Assembly: GCA_001298555.1 (NCBI GenBank)
Contig: LJCW01000390.1
Span: forward strand, 1-64,000
Origin: Actinobacteria bacterium OV450
GTDB lineage: Bacteria; Actinomycetota; Actinomycetes; Streptomycetales; Streptomycetaceae
Length of the DNA: 64,000 nucleotides
Direction of reading: 5' to 3'
A model generated the notes under the pieces. That model saw only the letters and a list, made by a program, of their open reading frames with translations, did not search any database and was not told the origin of the DNA. Positions 23,700 to 31,956 of the stretch are shown one piece after another (the first letter of the stretch is position 1; each line of letters opens with the position of its first letter). The position numbers and the translations under genes were made by a program.

Positions 23700-24973
23700 G
23701 CTTCCTCCTCGATGTCGATCCGGATCCTGTCCGCGGCGGCATCGGCCCGCCGCAGTGCCTCGGCGGAGCTGTCCGCGGTGGCCATGACGATTCCCGCCCG
23801 GTCCCAGGAGTGGCGCAGGCCGGTGAACCGGTCACCCGGCTCGGCGGTGACCGCGACCAGGAACACGCCGTCGACCCGCCGGGCCTCCTCGACGCCGTGG
23901 ACGGCCCTGACCCGGCCCGGTCCGGTGGCGAGGAACCGTACGGCCGCTCCGCCCTCGGCCCGGCGGGGCAGTTCGCCCGGCGGTTCCTCGCCCTTCATCA
24001 CGGCGTAGTAGCTCCGCATGAGCTGCACGGGGTAGGCGAGCTGGATGGTGTCGACGATGCCGCCGCCGGCGAGCCGGCCCGCGCATTCCACGAGGTACGG
24101 GACCCCGTCCGCCACGATCCATTCGCAGTGCACGATCCCGTCGCGGAACCCGACGGCCCGGACCACGCGTTCCGTCTGACCGGCGAGGGTCCGGGTGAGG
24201 CCATCCGGAATGCCGGCCGGCACGGTGTGCGCCCTCTCGACCGGGTGGGGGCCGGGGAACAGCTGTTTGCCGGTGACGTTGACGAACAGCGTGCGGCCGT
24301 CGCGGACGAGCATCTCGACGCTGAACTCGGGGCCCTCCACGTACTGTTCGGCGAGCATGGAGCGTTCCATGGGCCGGTCGGGAACGAAGACGCCCTCGTC
24401 CTGGTCGAGGCAGTCCGCCCAGGCCTGTTCGGCCTCCGCCGGATCGTGGATCACCCGGACGCCCACGGCGGCCTGCCGGTTGGCCGGCTTGAGCACGACG
24501 GGTCCGCCCCGCTCGCGCTGGAAGTCCCTCACCTCGGCCGGGCCGGTCACGCGGACGCCGCCCGGGTTGGCGATCCCGGCCGCGGCGCTGACCTGCCGCA
24601 GCAGGGCCTTGTCGCGCAGGATCCGGGCGGCTCCCAGGCCGGAGCCGGGCAGGCCGTAGCGCTCCGCGAGCCGGGCGGCGAAGGGGGTCGCGTACTCGAT
24701 CGCCGGGATGACCGCGGCGGGAGCCAGATCCGGGTGGGCGTTGTGGAACTCGTCGGCCTTGCCGTCGAGGTGGTACTCCCACTCGATCAGGCCGCGGACG
24801 AACGCGACCCCGTCGAGCTGCTCGCGCACGTGCCGCTTGCGGACGACGTCGGGCTCCTCGATGTAGATCACCGAGTCGTCCGGCTGGAACTCGCCGATCG
24901 CGGCGAGCGTGACGCCGACGAACCCCACGATCAGGACCGGTCCGGTGGCCTTCTCGCGCTGCTGCCCGGTCAT
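23696..24973 (-). CDS. ATP-grasp ligase B
   Basis: 425 aa. Starts with a short Rossmann-like pre-domain (GPVLIVGFVGVTLAAI ... VIYIEEPDVV), then GGPVVLKPANRQAAVGVRV as ATP-binding loop, EGPEFSVEMLVRDGRTLFVNVTGKQLF, and HCEWIVADGVPYLVECAGRLAGGGI as metal-binding end. It is only distantly related to ligase A, so two different amide bonds, or one amide plus another acyl-phosphate reaction, are plausible. ATG overlaps the MFS stop by ATGA and its stop overlaps N-hydroxylase A by GTGA. Confidence 0.85.
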   Translation of the reverse strand: MTGQQREKATGPVLIVGFVGVTLAAIGEFQPDDSVIYIEEPDVVRKRHVREQLDGVAFVRGLIEWEYHLDGKADEFHNAHPDLAPAAVIPAIEYATPFAARLAERYGLPGSGLGAARILRDKALLRQVSAAAGIANPGGVRVTGPAEVRDFQRERGGPVVLKPANRQAAVGVRVIHDPAEAEQAWADCLDQDEGVFVPDRPMERSMLAEQYVEGPEFSVEMLVRDGRTLFVNVTGKQLFPGPHPVERAHTVPAGIPDGLTRTLAGQTERVVRAVGFRDGIVHCEWIVADGVPYLVECAGRLAGGGIVDTIQLAYPVQLMRSYYAVMKGEEPPGELPRRAEGGAAVRFLATGPGRVRAVHGVEEARRVDGVFLVAVTAEPGDRFTGLRHSWDRAGIVMATADSSAEALRRADAAADRIRIDIEEEA

Positions 24974-26325
24974 GAGGTGCCTCCGACGACTTCGGGCTCG
25001 CCCTCGGTGCGGGGATCCGCTCCCTTGGCGGGGCCCGGCTCGGGCGGTTGTCTCACCCCGGCCAGGGCGAGCAGCCCGGCCACGGCGGTCACGATCCCGC
25101 ACAGCAGCCAGAACCCGCCGCCGAGCCGGGTCCACAGGTACACGCCGAACAGCGGCGCGAGGGCGGAGGCCGCTCCGCCGACGGCCTGCATGGTGCCGAT
25201 GTAGCGGGCCTTGACCGCCGCGGGGAACGTCGCCGGGTGGGCGAACATGCTCGGGGCGGCGATCATGATCCCGCAGACGACGAGGACCGCGCCGGTGATG
25301 GTGAACGCGCCCGCCCGGGGGGAGAGCGCGTAGACCGCGAGGCCGACGGCCTCGACGAGGTGGCCGCTGATCACCCGGACGTGCTTGGGCAGCCGGCTGA
25401 GGTAGGCCGTGATCTTGAGTTCGCAGGTGATCAGGACGACCGAGGACACCGTGAGCACGGTGCTGTAGAAGCCGGTCGGGTAGTGGTCCTCGGCGAGCTC
25501 CAGCGGCAGGACGATGTGGCCCTGTGCGTAGGTGAGCGAGCCGAGCAGGATGGCGCCCAGGTAGAGCAGGTACTTCCGGTCGCGGAGCATGGTGGCGTAC
25601 GCCGAGCGGCCGTCCGCGGCCGTCGCGGCAGCGGTCTCCGCCTCGGCCTGGTCCGTGGCCGTCGCGTCCTCGTCCGCCGTGCCGTCCGCGGCCCCGTCTG
25701 TGGCCTCCCCCGCGGCCCCGGCGGGTTCGACGGCCTTCTTGGGGAGCAGGGCGAAGGCCAGCAGCGCGTAGACGAGGGCGGTCGCGCCGTCGATCCAGAA
25801 CAGCAGGTCCCAGTCGACCAGGATGACCACCGCGGCGATGAGCGGGGCCAGGGCGGCGCCGATGTTCAGTGCGATCCGCATCATCGAGAACGCCATGACC
25901 TGGTACCGGTCCGGCATCAGGTCGCTGAGCAGCACGGCCGCCGCCGGCCGGTACGCCTGGGTGAACAGGCCCGCGAGCCCCACCACGGCGAGCAGCGGCC
26001 ACAGCATGCCCGGACCGCTCAGCCAGGAGATCGAGGCCACCAGCGGGGCCGAGGCGGCCATGGCCACCATGATGGTGGTCCGCGGACCGGACCGGTGGGT
26101 GATCTCGGCGCCCAGCATCGTCCCGAAGATCGATCCGATGCTGTAGGCGACGAGCGCCAGGCCCGCCGCGCTGACCGAGGCCCCCCGGTAGGTCAGGTAC
26201 AGCACGAGGAACGTCTGGACGAACGCGCCGAGTTGGTTGACGAGTACGCCGCCGAGGAGATAGCGGACGGGTGCGGGAGTCGCCTTCAGCGCGTCGAACA
26301 CCCGGACCGGAGCTTCCTCCGTCAT
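24970..26325 (-). CDS. MFS transporter of the cluster
   Basis: 451 aa with 12 predicted TM helices, N- and C-halves separated by an unusual Ala/Asp/Glu/Thr-rich cytoplasmic loop of about 45 residues (AVEPAGAAGEATDGAADG and onward). MFS loop 2-3 motif reads GAEITHRSGPRTTIM. It sits between the FAD oxidase and ATP-grasp B with ATGA overlaps on both sides, so it is probably the product exporter and self-protection gene. Confidence 0.87.
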   Translation of the reverse strand: MTEEAPVRVFDALKATPAPVRYLLGGVLVNQLGAFVQTFLVLYLTYRGASVSAAGLALVAYSIGSIFGTMLGAEITHRSGPRTTIMVAMAASAPLVASISWLSGPGMLWPLLAVVGLAGLFTQAYRPAAAVLLSDLMPDRYQVMAFSMMRIALNIGAALAPLIAAVVILVDWDLLFWIDGATALVYALLAFALLPKKAVEPAGAAGEATDGAADGTADEDATATDQAEAETAAATAADGRSAYATMLRDRKYLLYLGAILLGSLTYAQGHIVLPLELAEDHYPTGFYSTVLTVSSVVLITCELKITAYLSRLPKHVRVISGHLVEAVGLAVYALSPRAGAFTITGAVLVVCGIMIAAPSMFAHPATFPAAVKARYIGTMQAVGGAASALAPLFGVYLWTRLGGGFWLLCGIVTAVAGLLALAGVRQPPEPGPAKGADPRTEGEPEVVGGTS

Positions 26326-27404
26326 GCCGCCCCTTCCCTCAAGACATCGACGATGCGGTCCGCGACGAGCGGTGCCGCACTGAATCCGGAGCCGCCGCAC
26401 GCCGCCCGTGACCAGAGCGCGGGTCCCACGCGGGCGAGCGAGGGGCCGCCGGTGTCCGCGGCGGCCGTGTAGTGGCACGACTTGACGGCGGCCACGGTGT
26501 AGCGGTGCAGTCCGGTCACCGGCGGTGCGGCGGCCAGCCGCTCGGCCCAGGGCCCCTGGTCCTCGGCTTCGCCGTCCGCGGTGCTGTCCACCGCACGGCA
26601 GACGGCGTCGGAGCTGATCTTCAGGAGGGTGCCCGCTCCGGGCGGCACCGCCCAGGCCCGGCCGTCGGCGCCGAGCCCCCCGGCCGCGGGTGCGTGCTCC
26701 CACCACCGCGCCGTGTCCGCCGGCGGGCGCAGGTAGACGACGGTCTGGCGGTGCAGTACGACCGGCGGCCCGGCGAGTTCCCGGGTCCACGGGCCGGCCG
26801 CGAGCAGAACCAGGTCGGCGCCCAGGCTCCCGCCGTCGGCCACCCGGACCGTGCCGGAGTCGGCGTCGACCCCGGTCACGGCCGTGTACGGCCGCAGGGT
26901 CACCGCCGGATGCCCGGCGAGCCAGCGGGCCGCGGCGTTCAGGACCCGGTCGGCGAGCAGCACCCCGGCCGCCTCGTCCCGTACGCCGACCGTGTCCGGC
27001 GGGAACTCCAGGTGCGGCAGCTCCCGCGGTTCCACGGTCCGTACGCGCGCTCCGGTCTCGGCGGCCGGTGCGGTCAGCGCGGCGAGGCGCTCCCGGGGCC
27101 ACGCGGTGACCACCCCGACCGGGCGGTGGAGGCGGGCTCCGAGCAGGTCCTCCAGTTCCCGCCAGCGGTGGCGGGCGGCGGCCATCCGCCGGGTGGCGTC
27201 CGCGCCGTCGGGGCTGAGGGTGCGGATGACCCGGTGCTGGTCGAAGGAGCTGGACCGCGGGTTCGGGACCGGCCCCCGGTCGAGCACGGTCACGCGGTGG
27301 CCCGCGCGCGCACACTGCACGGCGGTCAGCAGACCGGTCACGCCCGCTCCCACGATCAGCACCGCGGCCGCGGACCGCCGCGGGGCGGTGGCCGCCGGGC
27401 TCAC
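26322..27404 (-). CDS. FAD-dependent amine/glycine-oxidase-like (DAO) enzyme
   Basis: 360 aa. Dinucleotide motif VLIVGAGVTGLLTAVQCARAGHRVTVLDRG at 15-44, DAO-family middle (GVRDEAAGVLLADRVLNAAARWL), and the C-terminal GGSGFSAAPLVADRIVDVL FAD-closing motif. In the triacsin and s56-p1 pathways a DAO-family enzyme oxidatively cleaves the N6-(carboxymethylamino)lysine hydrazine to release hydrazinoacetate; this gene sits immediately downstream of the MetRS-like gene (GTGA overlap), which supports the same role. A generic sarcosine/glycine oxidase activity cannot be excluded. Confidence 0.85.
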   Translation of the reverse strand: MSPAATAPRRSAAAVLIVGAGVTGLLTAVQCARAGHRVTVLDRGPVPNPRSSSFDQHRVIRTLSPDGADATRRMAAARHRWRELEDLLGARLHRPVGVVTAWPRERLAALTAPAAETGARVRTVEPRELPHLEFPPDTVGVRDEAAGVLLADRVLNAAARWLAGHPAVTLRPYTAVTGVDADSGTVRVADGGSLGADLVLLAAGPWTRELAGPPVVLHRQTVVYLRPPADTARWWEHAPAAGGLGADGRAWAVPPGAGTLLKISSDAVCRAVDSTADGEAEDQGPWAERLAAAPPVTGLHRYTVAAVKSCHYTAAADTGGPSLARVGPALWSRAACGGSGFSAAPLVADRIVDVLREGAA

Positions 27405-28936
27405 CGGCCCGGCTCCGCCAGGCGCGGCAGCCGTGCGGGGGTGAACTGCGTGGCGTGCGGCCCGGCGGGGATCGAGCGGTCCGGGAGTGCCTGGCCGGCG
27501 AGGTCGATCAGGAGCGGCGCGGCGCAGCGCAGGAACACGTCGACCTCGTGGCAGAAGTCACCGGCGTCGACGGGTCCCGGCTCCCACCGGTCCAGCCGGG
27601 CGAGCTGCTCGGTCAGGGTGAAGGCGGCGGCGGTCAGGCTGAACCGGCGTACGTCGCAGGCGGCGGCGAACCGCTCCAGGAGGCGGGCGGCCGCCTCCCC
27701 GGACCGTTCGGACACCGGCAGCGGCCCCCGGCCCACCCAGCGGTCGACCTTGTCGGCGATCCGGTTCCACGGCCGCACGAGCCGTTCGCCGGTCACGCGC
27801 GCCAGTGCCTCGCGGGTGAAGTTGGTGCGCTGGAAGTCCGGTCCCGTCGCGGCGAGATAGAACCGGATGAGGTCCCTGGGCACTTCGGCGGCCAGCTCCC
27901 GGCCCGATACGACGTGGCCGCGGCTGGTGGAGAACTTGTCGTGGTCCAGCTCGTAGAACTCGTTGGTGACGAAGTGTTCGGGCAGGGTGTAGCCGCCCAG
28001 CGCCTCCAGCATGGCCGCGCCGACGACCGCGAAGGCGAAGCCGGCGTCGGACCCGAAGAAGTACACGACCTTGTTGCCGGCCTCGGAGAACCACAACTCG
28101 TCCTCAGCTGAGAGCACTTCGCCCCGTTCCTCGGCGGCCAGCGCGGTGGCGTGCATGCTCCACGCGATGGTCTCGGCATCGGCGTAGATCACCTGTCCGG
28201 CGACCTCCGGGAAGGGTGCCGGGATGCCCCAGGCGATGGGCAGCGTGACCGGGTAGTCGGGGAGCGGCCGGGCGAGGATCTCCTCGATCATCTGCGCCAG
28301 GCGCGGGCGCATGGTCGCGCTCCGGCGGGCGAAGTAGGCGGTGAGTGCCTCGCGGTGGTCTTCGAGGGGCAGCACGAGGACCTGCTGTTCGCGCAGTTCG
28401 ACCGGGTCCTCGGGGTGCAGGGTGGAGCGCGGGCCGATGAGGTCGCCGGACGCGATCCAGTGCCCGCAGTTCTCGCAGAGCCCGGCGCATCCGTCGGCGA
28501 GGCACACCGGGCAGCCACCGCGTACGTAGGCGTCGGTGAGGTACTCGCCGGTGCGCGGGGCGTACGGGAACGGGAGGGCCTTCAGCCGGAGCGCCCCGCC
28601 GGCGTGGAGGCGCTCGAAGAAGGTGCGGACGGTTTTGACGTACCGGTCGCCGAACCGGACGAAGCCGTCCGGCACGATGCCCATGGCCGCCAGGGTCTCC
28701 TCAACCTGCCCGGCCGACCGGACGCGCAGGTCCTCCGGTGGTACGCCCAGTCGGCGGGCGGTGGTCACGATGTAGTTCTGGGTGAAGTGCACGCCCGTGC
28801 CGAACAGCACGTCGTGCCCGGCGGCGCGGGCGTACCGCGCGCAGACGTCGGCGGCGAGGAAGGGGCCGGCCAGGTGGCCGAGGTGCAGATCGCCGTTCGC
28901 GGTAGGGCCGGGGGCGATGACCAGGGTCCGTTCCAT
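27401..28936 (-). CDS. Methionyl-tRNA-synthetase-like protein (candidate MetRS half of a split hydrazine synthetase)
   Basis: 511 aa. Class I aaRS catalytic features: HLGH (18-21) as the HIGH motif, KFSTSRG (334-340) as the KMSKS motif, and a MetRS-type zinc knuckle with C142, C145, C150, C154 and C157. The anticodon-binding tail is short. It is in a biosynthetic operon between an N-hydroxylase (TGATG overlap) and a DAO oxidase (GTGA overlap), so a housekeeping MetRS is unlikely. In Spb40/Tri28-type hydrazine synthetases such a domain activates the amino acid that is joined to N6-hydroxylysine, with a fused cupin domain. Here no cupin is fused; the nearest is at 15316-15708. Confidence 0.85.
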   Translation of the reverse strand: MERTLVIAPGPTANGDLHLGHLAGPFLAADVCARYARAAGHDVLFGTGVHFTQNYIVTTARRLGVPPEDLRVRSAGQVEETLAAMGIVPDGFVRFGDRYVKTVRTFFERLHAGGALRLKALPFPYAPRTGEYLTDAYVRGGCPVCLADGCAGLCENCGHWIASGDLIGPRSTLHPEDPVELREQQVLVLPLEDHREALTAYFARRSATMRPRLAQMIEEILARPLPDYPVTLPIAWGIPAPFPEVAGQVIYADAETIAWSMHATALAAEERGEVLSAEDELWFSEAGNKVVYFFGSDAGFAFAVVGAAMLEALGGYTLPEHFVTNEFYELDHDKFSTSRGHVVSGRELAAEVPRDLIRFYLAATGPDFQRTNFTREALARVTGERLVRPWNRIADKVDRWVGRGPLPVSERSGEAAARLLERFAAACDVRRFSLTAAAFTLTEQLARLDRWEPGPVDAGDFCHEVDVFLRCAAPLLIDLAGQALPDRSIPAGPHATQFTPARLPRLAEPGR

Positions 28937-30216
28937 CAGACGCTCCTCGATCCGGTTCCGGCGTGGCGGGCGAGAAGGTCGGTGAGGATGTCCCGGGAGC
29001 GGTGGGCGAGGACGCTGATGAGGGAGTCGGCGATGCCGTGGGTCTCCTCGTTGACGCCCTGGAGGTACACGGCTCCCCGGGCCGAGTCGCCGAGTTCGAC
29101 CCGGTGGGCGCGGCTGACGGTGACCTCGTCGATGCCGAGGCGGGCTGCCAGCTCGCGCACCAGGGCCGGCTTGCGGGGGTCGTAGCCGGTGCCGAGCAGC
29201 ACCAGGTCGCAGCGCAGCGGTTCGGTCTTGCCGGTCATCCGGTCCCGCAGCTCCAGGACCACCTCGCCGTCCTCGATGCGCGCGCCGACGACCTCGGTCA
29301 GGGCGCGGACCTCGGAGCGCTGCGGGCCCAGCGCCTTCTGCCGGTAGAGCATCGTGTACAGCTCGTCGAGGAAAGGCGGCGCCAGACCCGCGTAATTCGT
29401 GAACCGCATCTCGTCGAGGAGCTGCGCGCGGACCTCCGCCGGACCGTCGTAGAACTCGTCCACGAACGACGGGAAGAACAATTCGTTGACGAACTTGCTC
29501 GTCTGGTAATTCTGCAACCCGATCGACCGGACGAGCATCGTCACCCGGCTCTGCGGCAGGTTCTCGTGCAGGGCGTAGAACATTTCCGCCGCACTCTGCG
29601 CCCCGCCGACCACGACCGCCCGGACGGGCTCGTCCTTCGGGATGCGTGCAATGCGCGTCCGGTACTGCGCACTGTGGATCAGCCGGTCGTCGGGCAGGGA
29701 GGAAAGCACCTCCGGGACCCGCGGGTCACGGCCGCCGCCCACCACCAGATCGCGGCAGTGGATCTCGTCCCCGTCGGTGAGCAGGACGCGCCATCCGGAC
29801 ACCGATCCGTCCGCGTCCACCACCGGGTCGACCTGCGCGGCCCGGGCGCCGTAACGGATCTCCACCCTCTCCAGCGACGTGGCGACCCACTGGAGGTAGT
29901 CGGAGAACTCCCACCGGAAGGGGTGGAAGGTGCCCAGGTTCACGAACTCGTCCAACCGGCCCTGCTCGTGCAGGAAGTTGAGGAACGTGAACCTGCTCGA
30001 CGGATTGCGCAGCGTCACCAGGTCCTTCAGGAAGGACACCTGGCTGCGCGCCCACGGCATCAGCAGGTCCCGCTGCCATTTGATGTCCGGGCCCTGCTCC
30101 AACAACAGCGTTCCGTCCGCCAATTCGGCGGAGCCGGACTCCTCGATGGCCACCGCGAGCGCCAAATTCGCCGGCCCCGCACCGATCGCCAGAACACCGA
30201 CCTCCCGAACAGCCAC
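28936..30216 (-). CDS. Lysine/ornithine N-monooxygenase B (SidA/IucD/PvdA family)
   Basis: 426 aa, first gene of the long operon. Same motifs as copy A (GAGPANLA, GGAQSAAE, NYAGLAPPFLDELY). I count about 20 substitutions plus a different last seven residues relative to copy A. GTG 30216 is chosen over 30231 because GAGGGGGAAGC precedes it and it matches the start of copy A. Several stretches (for example 29380-29520 and 30105-30210) have AT-richer wobble bases than copy A. Its stop shares a base with the MetRS-like ATG. Promoter/operator 2 lies about 45 bp upstream. Confidence 0.88.
   Translation of the reverse strand: MAVREVGVLAIGAGPANLALAVAIEESGSAELADGTLLLEQGPDIKWQRDLLMPWARSQVSFLKDLVTLRNPSSRFTFLNFLHEQGRLDEFVNLGTFHPFRWEFSDYLQWVATSLERVEIRYGARAAQVDPVVDADGSVSGWRVLLTDGDEIHCRDLVVGGGRDPRVPEVLSSLPDDRLIHSAQYRTRIARIPKDEPVRAVVVGGAQSAAEMFYALHENLPQSRVTMLVRSIGLQNYQTSKFVNELFFPSFVDEFYDGPAEVRAQLLDEMRFTNYAGLAPPFLDELYTMLYRQKALGPQRSEVRALTEVVGARIEDGEVVLELRDRMTGKTEPLRCDLVLLGTGYDPRKPALVRELAARLGIDEVTVSRAHRVELGDSARGAVYLQGVNEETHGIADSLISVLAHRSRDILTDLLARHAGTGSRSV
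29753..30104. repeat. Near-identical DNA block in N-hydroxylase B (partner at 23236-23587)
   Basis: Counterpart of the 352-bp block in copy A, with two visible mismatches. Because the copies are direct repeats about 6.5 kb apart, recombination between them would delete the MetRS-like, DAO, MFS and ATP-grasp B genes while leaving one intact N-hydroxylase. Confidence 0.85.
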
Positions 30217-30261
30217 GCTTCCCCCTCGCACAGTGATCCCAGTCGCGGACAGGCAGTAGCG

Positions 30262-30320
30262 AGGCTAGATTTCTGCCGTTCCCGGGAGATAGGGGAACTT
30301 GTCCCTTCGACTGGGGAATC
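30262..30320 (-). promoter_or_regulatory. Cluster promoter/operator 2 (upstream of the 10-gene operon)
   Basis: Minus strand: GATTCCC, 7 nt, AGGGAC, 3 nt, TTCCCC, 8 nt, GGGAA, 11 nt, then TAGCCT as -10 (plus 30262-30267). The half-sites, the 3-nt and 8-nt spacers and the 11-nt spacer to the -10 match promoter 1; the distal spacer is one base shorter and one half-site is degenerate. Transcription would begin near 30255, about 40 nt before the GTG of N-hydroxylase B. Confidence 0.75.
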
Positions 30321-30352
30321 TGGTCGGGAAAACGCGGGGCGCAAACGGGATC

Positions 30353-31807
30353 TCAGGACACCGGGGCGGGATCGCCGCCCGTCCGGGTGGGGGCACCGGC
30401 CGGTGCGGCGTCCACCGCCCCCGCGGTCCGGCCGGCCTCCCCGGCCCCCATGGCGGCCAGCCGCCGCAGCGCGGAACGGCGTTGGACGACGGCCACGCCC
30501 GCGACCGCGGCGCCGAGCACCAGCCAGCCCGTCGGCCCGGCCGTCATCACGGCGCCGGTCAGCAGGACCGGCCCGGCCGACTTCTGTATGGACTGGGACA
30601 TGCCCGCCACACCCAGGTACGAGGCCCTCGCCTCCCGGGGGGCGAGGGAGACGGCCAGCTCCCAGGAGCTCACGGAGCGCAGCAGTTCGGCGGCCGTGAC
30701 GAGCCCGGCCGCCGCCAGCAGGGCGATCGAGGCGGCCCAGGCACCGTGTCGGGGGGTGAGGGCGATGAGCGCGCAGCAGCCGAGCAGCACCAGCCCGTAC
30801 AGCCGGGCGGCCGCGGCGGCCTGACGGGGCAGGCGGACCCGCGCGGACACGGTCATCTGCAGAACCACGACGAGCACGGTGTTGAGGAAGAGGAAGGCCG
30901 GGACCACGGCGTGCGGCGCGTCGGTGCGGCCCACCAGCCACAGGGGCAGCCCGACCCCCAGGATCGAGTCGTCCAGGCACAGCGGGATGTCCAGGAGCAC
31001 GAACCGCAGATAGCCGCGGTCCCGCCACGGGCTCCGGGCCGCCGGCGGCCGATCGCCCGGGGCACCGGCATCGGCAGCCGTTGTTCCGGCGCCGGCGGCC
31101 TCCCCACCGGGGCCCGCGGCCCCTGCGGCCGCCCCCGGTGCGGCGGCCGCAGGGACCGCACCCCGCCGGCCTCCGCCGCGCTCCCGGGTGCGCCACACCA
31201 GCGCCGCGGCGGCTAGGAACGACAGCGCGTCGCCCAGGATCAGGACCTGGTACGCCCCACGCGTGCCGACGGCGAGGCCGAGGGCGGCGAGGCCCGCGCC
31301 CAGCGCGTAGCCGGCGTTCGCCACGCTCCGCGACAGCGCCTGGTACGTGCCGCGCCGCTCGCCCGCCGCCCGCGTGGCGAAGAGCATCTCCAGCATCTTG
31401 GCGGCCCGGTCGCCGAGCGAGGTCACGGCGACGACGAGCAGCAGCACGTCGAAGCGGGTGACCACGAGCAGCGCGCTGATCGTGCCGAGGCGCAGCAGGT
31501 GGCAACCGATCAGCAGCGTGCGTACGGGGAAGCGGTCGGCCAGGTGGCCCGCCAGCGGCGAGCCGGCGACGCCCGCCACTCCGGCCGCGCCCAGCAGCAG
31601 GCCCAGCTGCCGCCCGTCGAGACCGGTCACGAAGGTGAAGAACAGGACGCAGGACGCGCCCCACACCCCCGTCCCGGTGCGGTCCAGCAATTGGGCGAAC
31701 AGCATGATCCGGGCGTCCCGGCCGCCGGGGGGCCGCCGCAACTGCGCCAGCAGTCCGGCTCCGTCCCGCCCGCCCGTCCGCTTCCCCGCACCGCGCCGCC
31801 GCCTCAT
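30353..31807 (-). CDS. MFS efflux-type transporter
   Basis: 484 aa, 12 predicted TM helices, with an Ala/Gly/Pro-rich central loop (about 210-265). N-half motif DGRQLGLLLGAAGVAGVAGSPLAGHLADRFPVRTLL is the MFS motif-A region of drug exporters. ATG 31807 follows GGAGGAACGGGC. It lies just upstream of the hydrazine-type cluster in the same direction but has its own promoter with two MarR-like palindromes, so it may be an independently regulated drug pump rather than part of the pathway. Confidence 0.85.
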   Translation of the reverse strand: MRRRRGAGKRTGGRDGAGLLAQLRRPPGGRDARIMLFAQLLDRTGTGVWGASCVLFFTFVTGLDGRQLGLLLGAAGVAGVAGSPLAGHLADRFPVRTLLIGCHLLRLGTISALLVVTRFDVLLLVVAVTSLGDRAAKMLEMLFATRAAGERRGTYQALSRSVANAGYALGAGLAALGLAVGTRGAYQVLILGDALSFLAAAALVWRTRERGGGRRGAVPAAAAPGAAAGAAGPGGEAAGAGTTAADAGAPGDRPPAARSPWRDRGYLRFVLLDIPLCLDDSILGVGLPLWLVGRTDAPHAVVPAFLFLNTVLVVVLQMTVSARVRLPRQAAAAARLYGLVLLGCCALIALTPRHGAWAASIALLAAAGLVTAAELLRSVSSWELAVSLAPREARASYLGVAGMSQSIQKSAGPVLLTGAVMTAGPTGWLVLGAAVAGVAVVQRRSALRRLAAMGAGEAGRTAGAVDAAPAGAPTRTGGDPAPVS

Positions 31808-31831
31808 GCCCGTTCCTCCGCATCCCCCACA

Positions 31832-31857
31832 AAAGTATCTCGATGTCGAGATACTTT
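31832..31857. promoter_or_regulatory. Perfect palindromic operator 1 (MarR-like)
   Basis: Arm AAAGTATCTCGA, 2-nt centre TG, then the exact reverse complement (26 bp in all). It is 25 bp upstream of the MFS start codon. The shape TATCTCGA-TCGAGATA is typical of MarR-family operators in actinobacteria. Confidence 0.75.
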
Positions 31858-31877
31858 GCGTAGCCTGCCGGAGAATA

Positions 31878-31893
31878 ATCTTGACGTCAAGAT
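31878..31893. promoter_or_regulatory. Perfect palindromic operator 2 (MarR-like) over a -35 element
   Basis: ATCTTGACGTCAAGAT, a perfect 16-bp palindrome. On either strand it contains TTGACG, a near-consensus -35, so a bound regulator would block the promoter. It shares the ATCT..AGAT frame with operator 1, 20 bp away. Confidence 0.75.
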
Positions 31894-31956
31894 AAATTCC
31901 CGGGCCGACGGCCGTCCCGGCGCTACGCTGATCCGCAGGGACGTCGAGGAGGGACC

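Noticed and set aside
27401..28936. Housekeeping or antibiotic-resistant methionyl-tRNA synthetase
   Set aside because: It overlaps biosynthetic genes on both sides, has a shortened C-terminal region and diverged signature motifs; a self-resistance MetRS is still conceivable but less likely.
22422..30216. Hydroxamate siderophore cluster based on the two N-hydroxylases
   Set aside because: No IucA/IucC-type synthetase, acyltransferase, NRPS, decarboxylase or iron-siderophore uptake genes are present; the MetRS-like and DAO genes fit hydrazine formation better.
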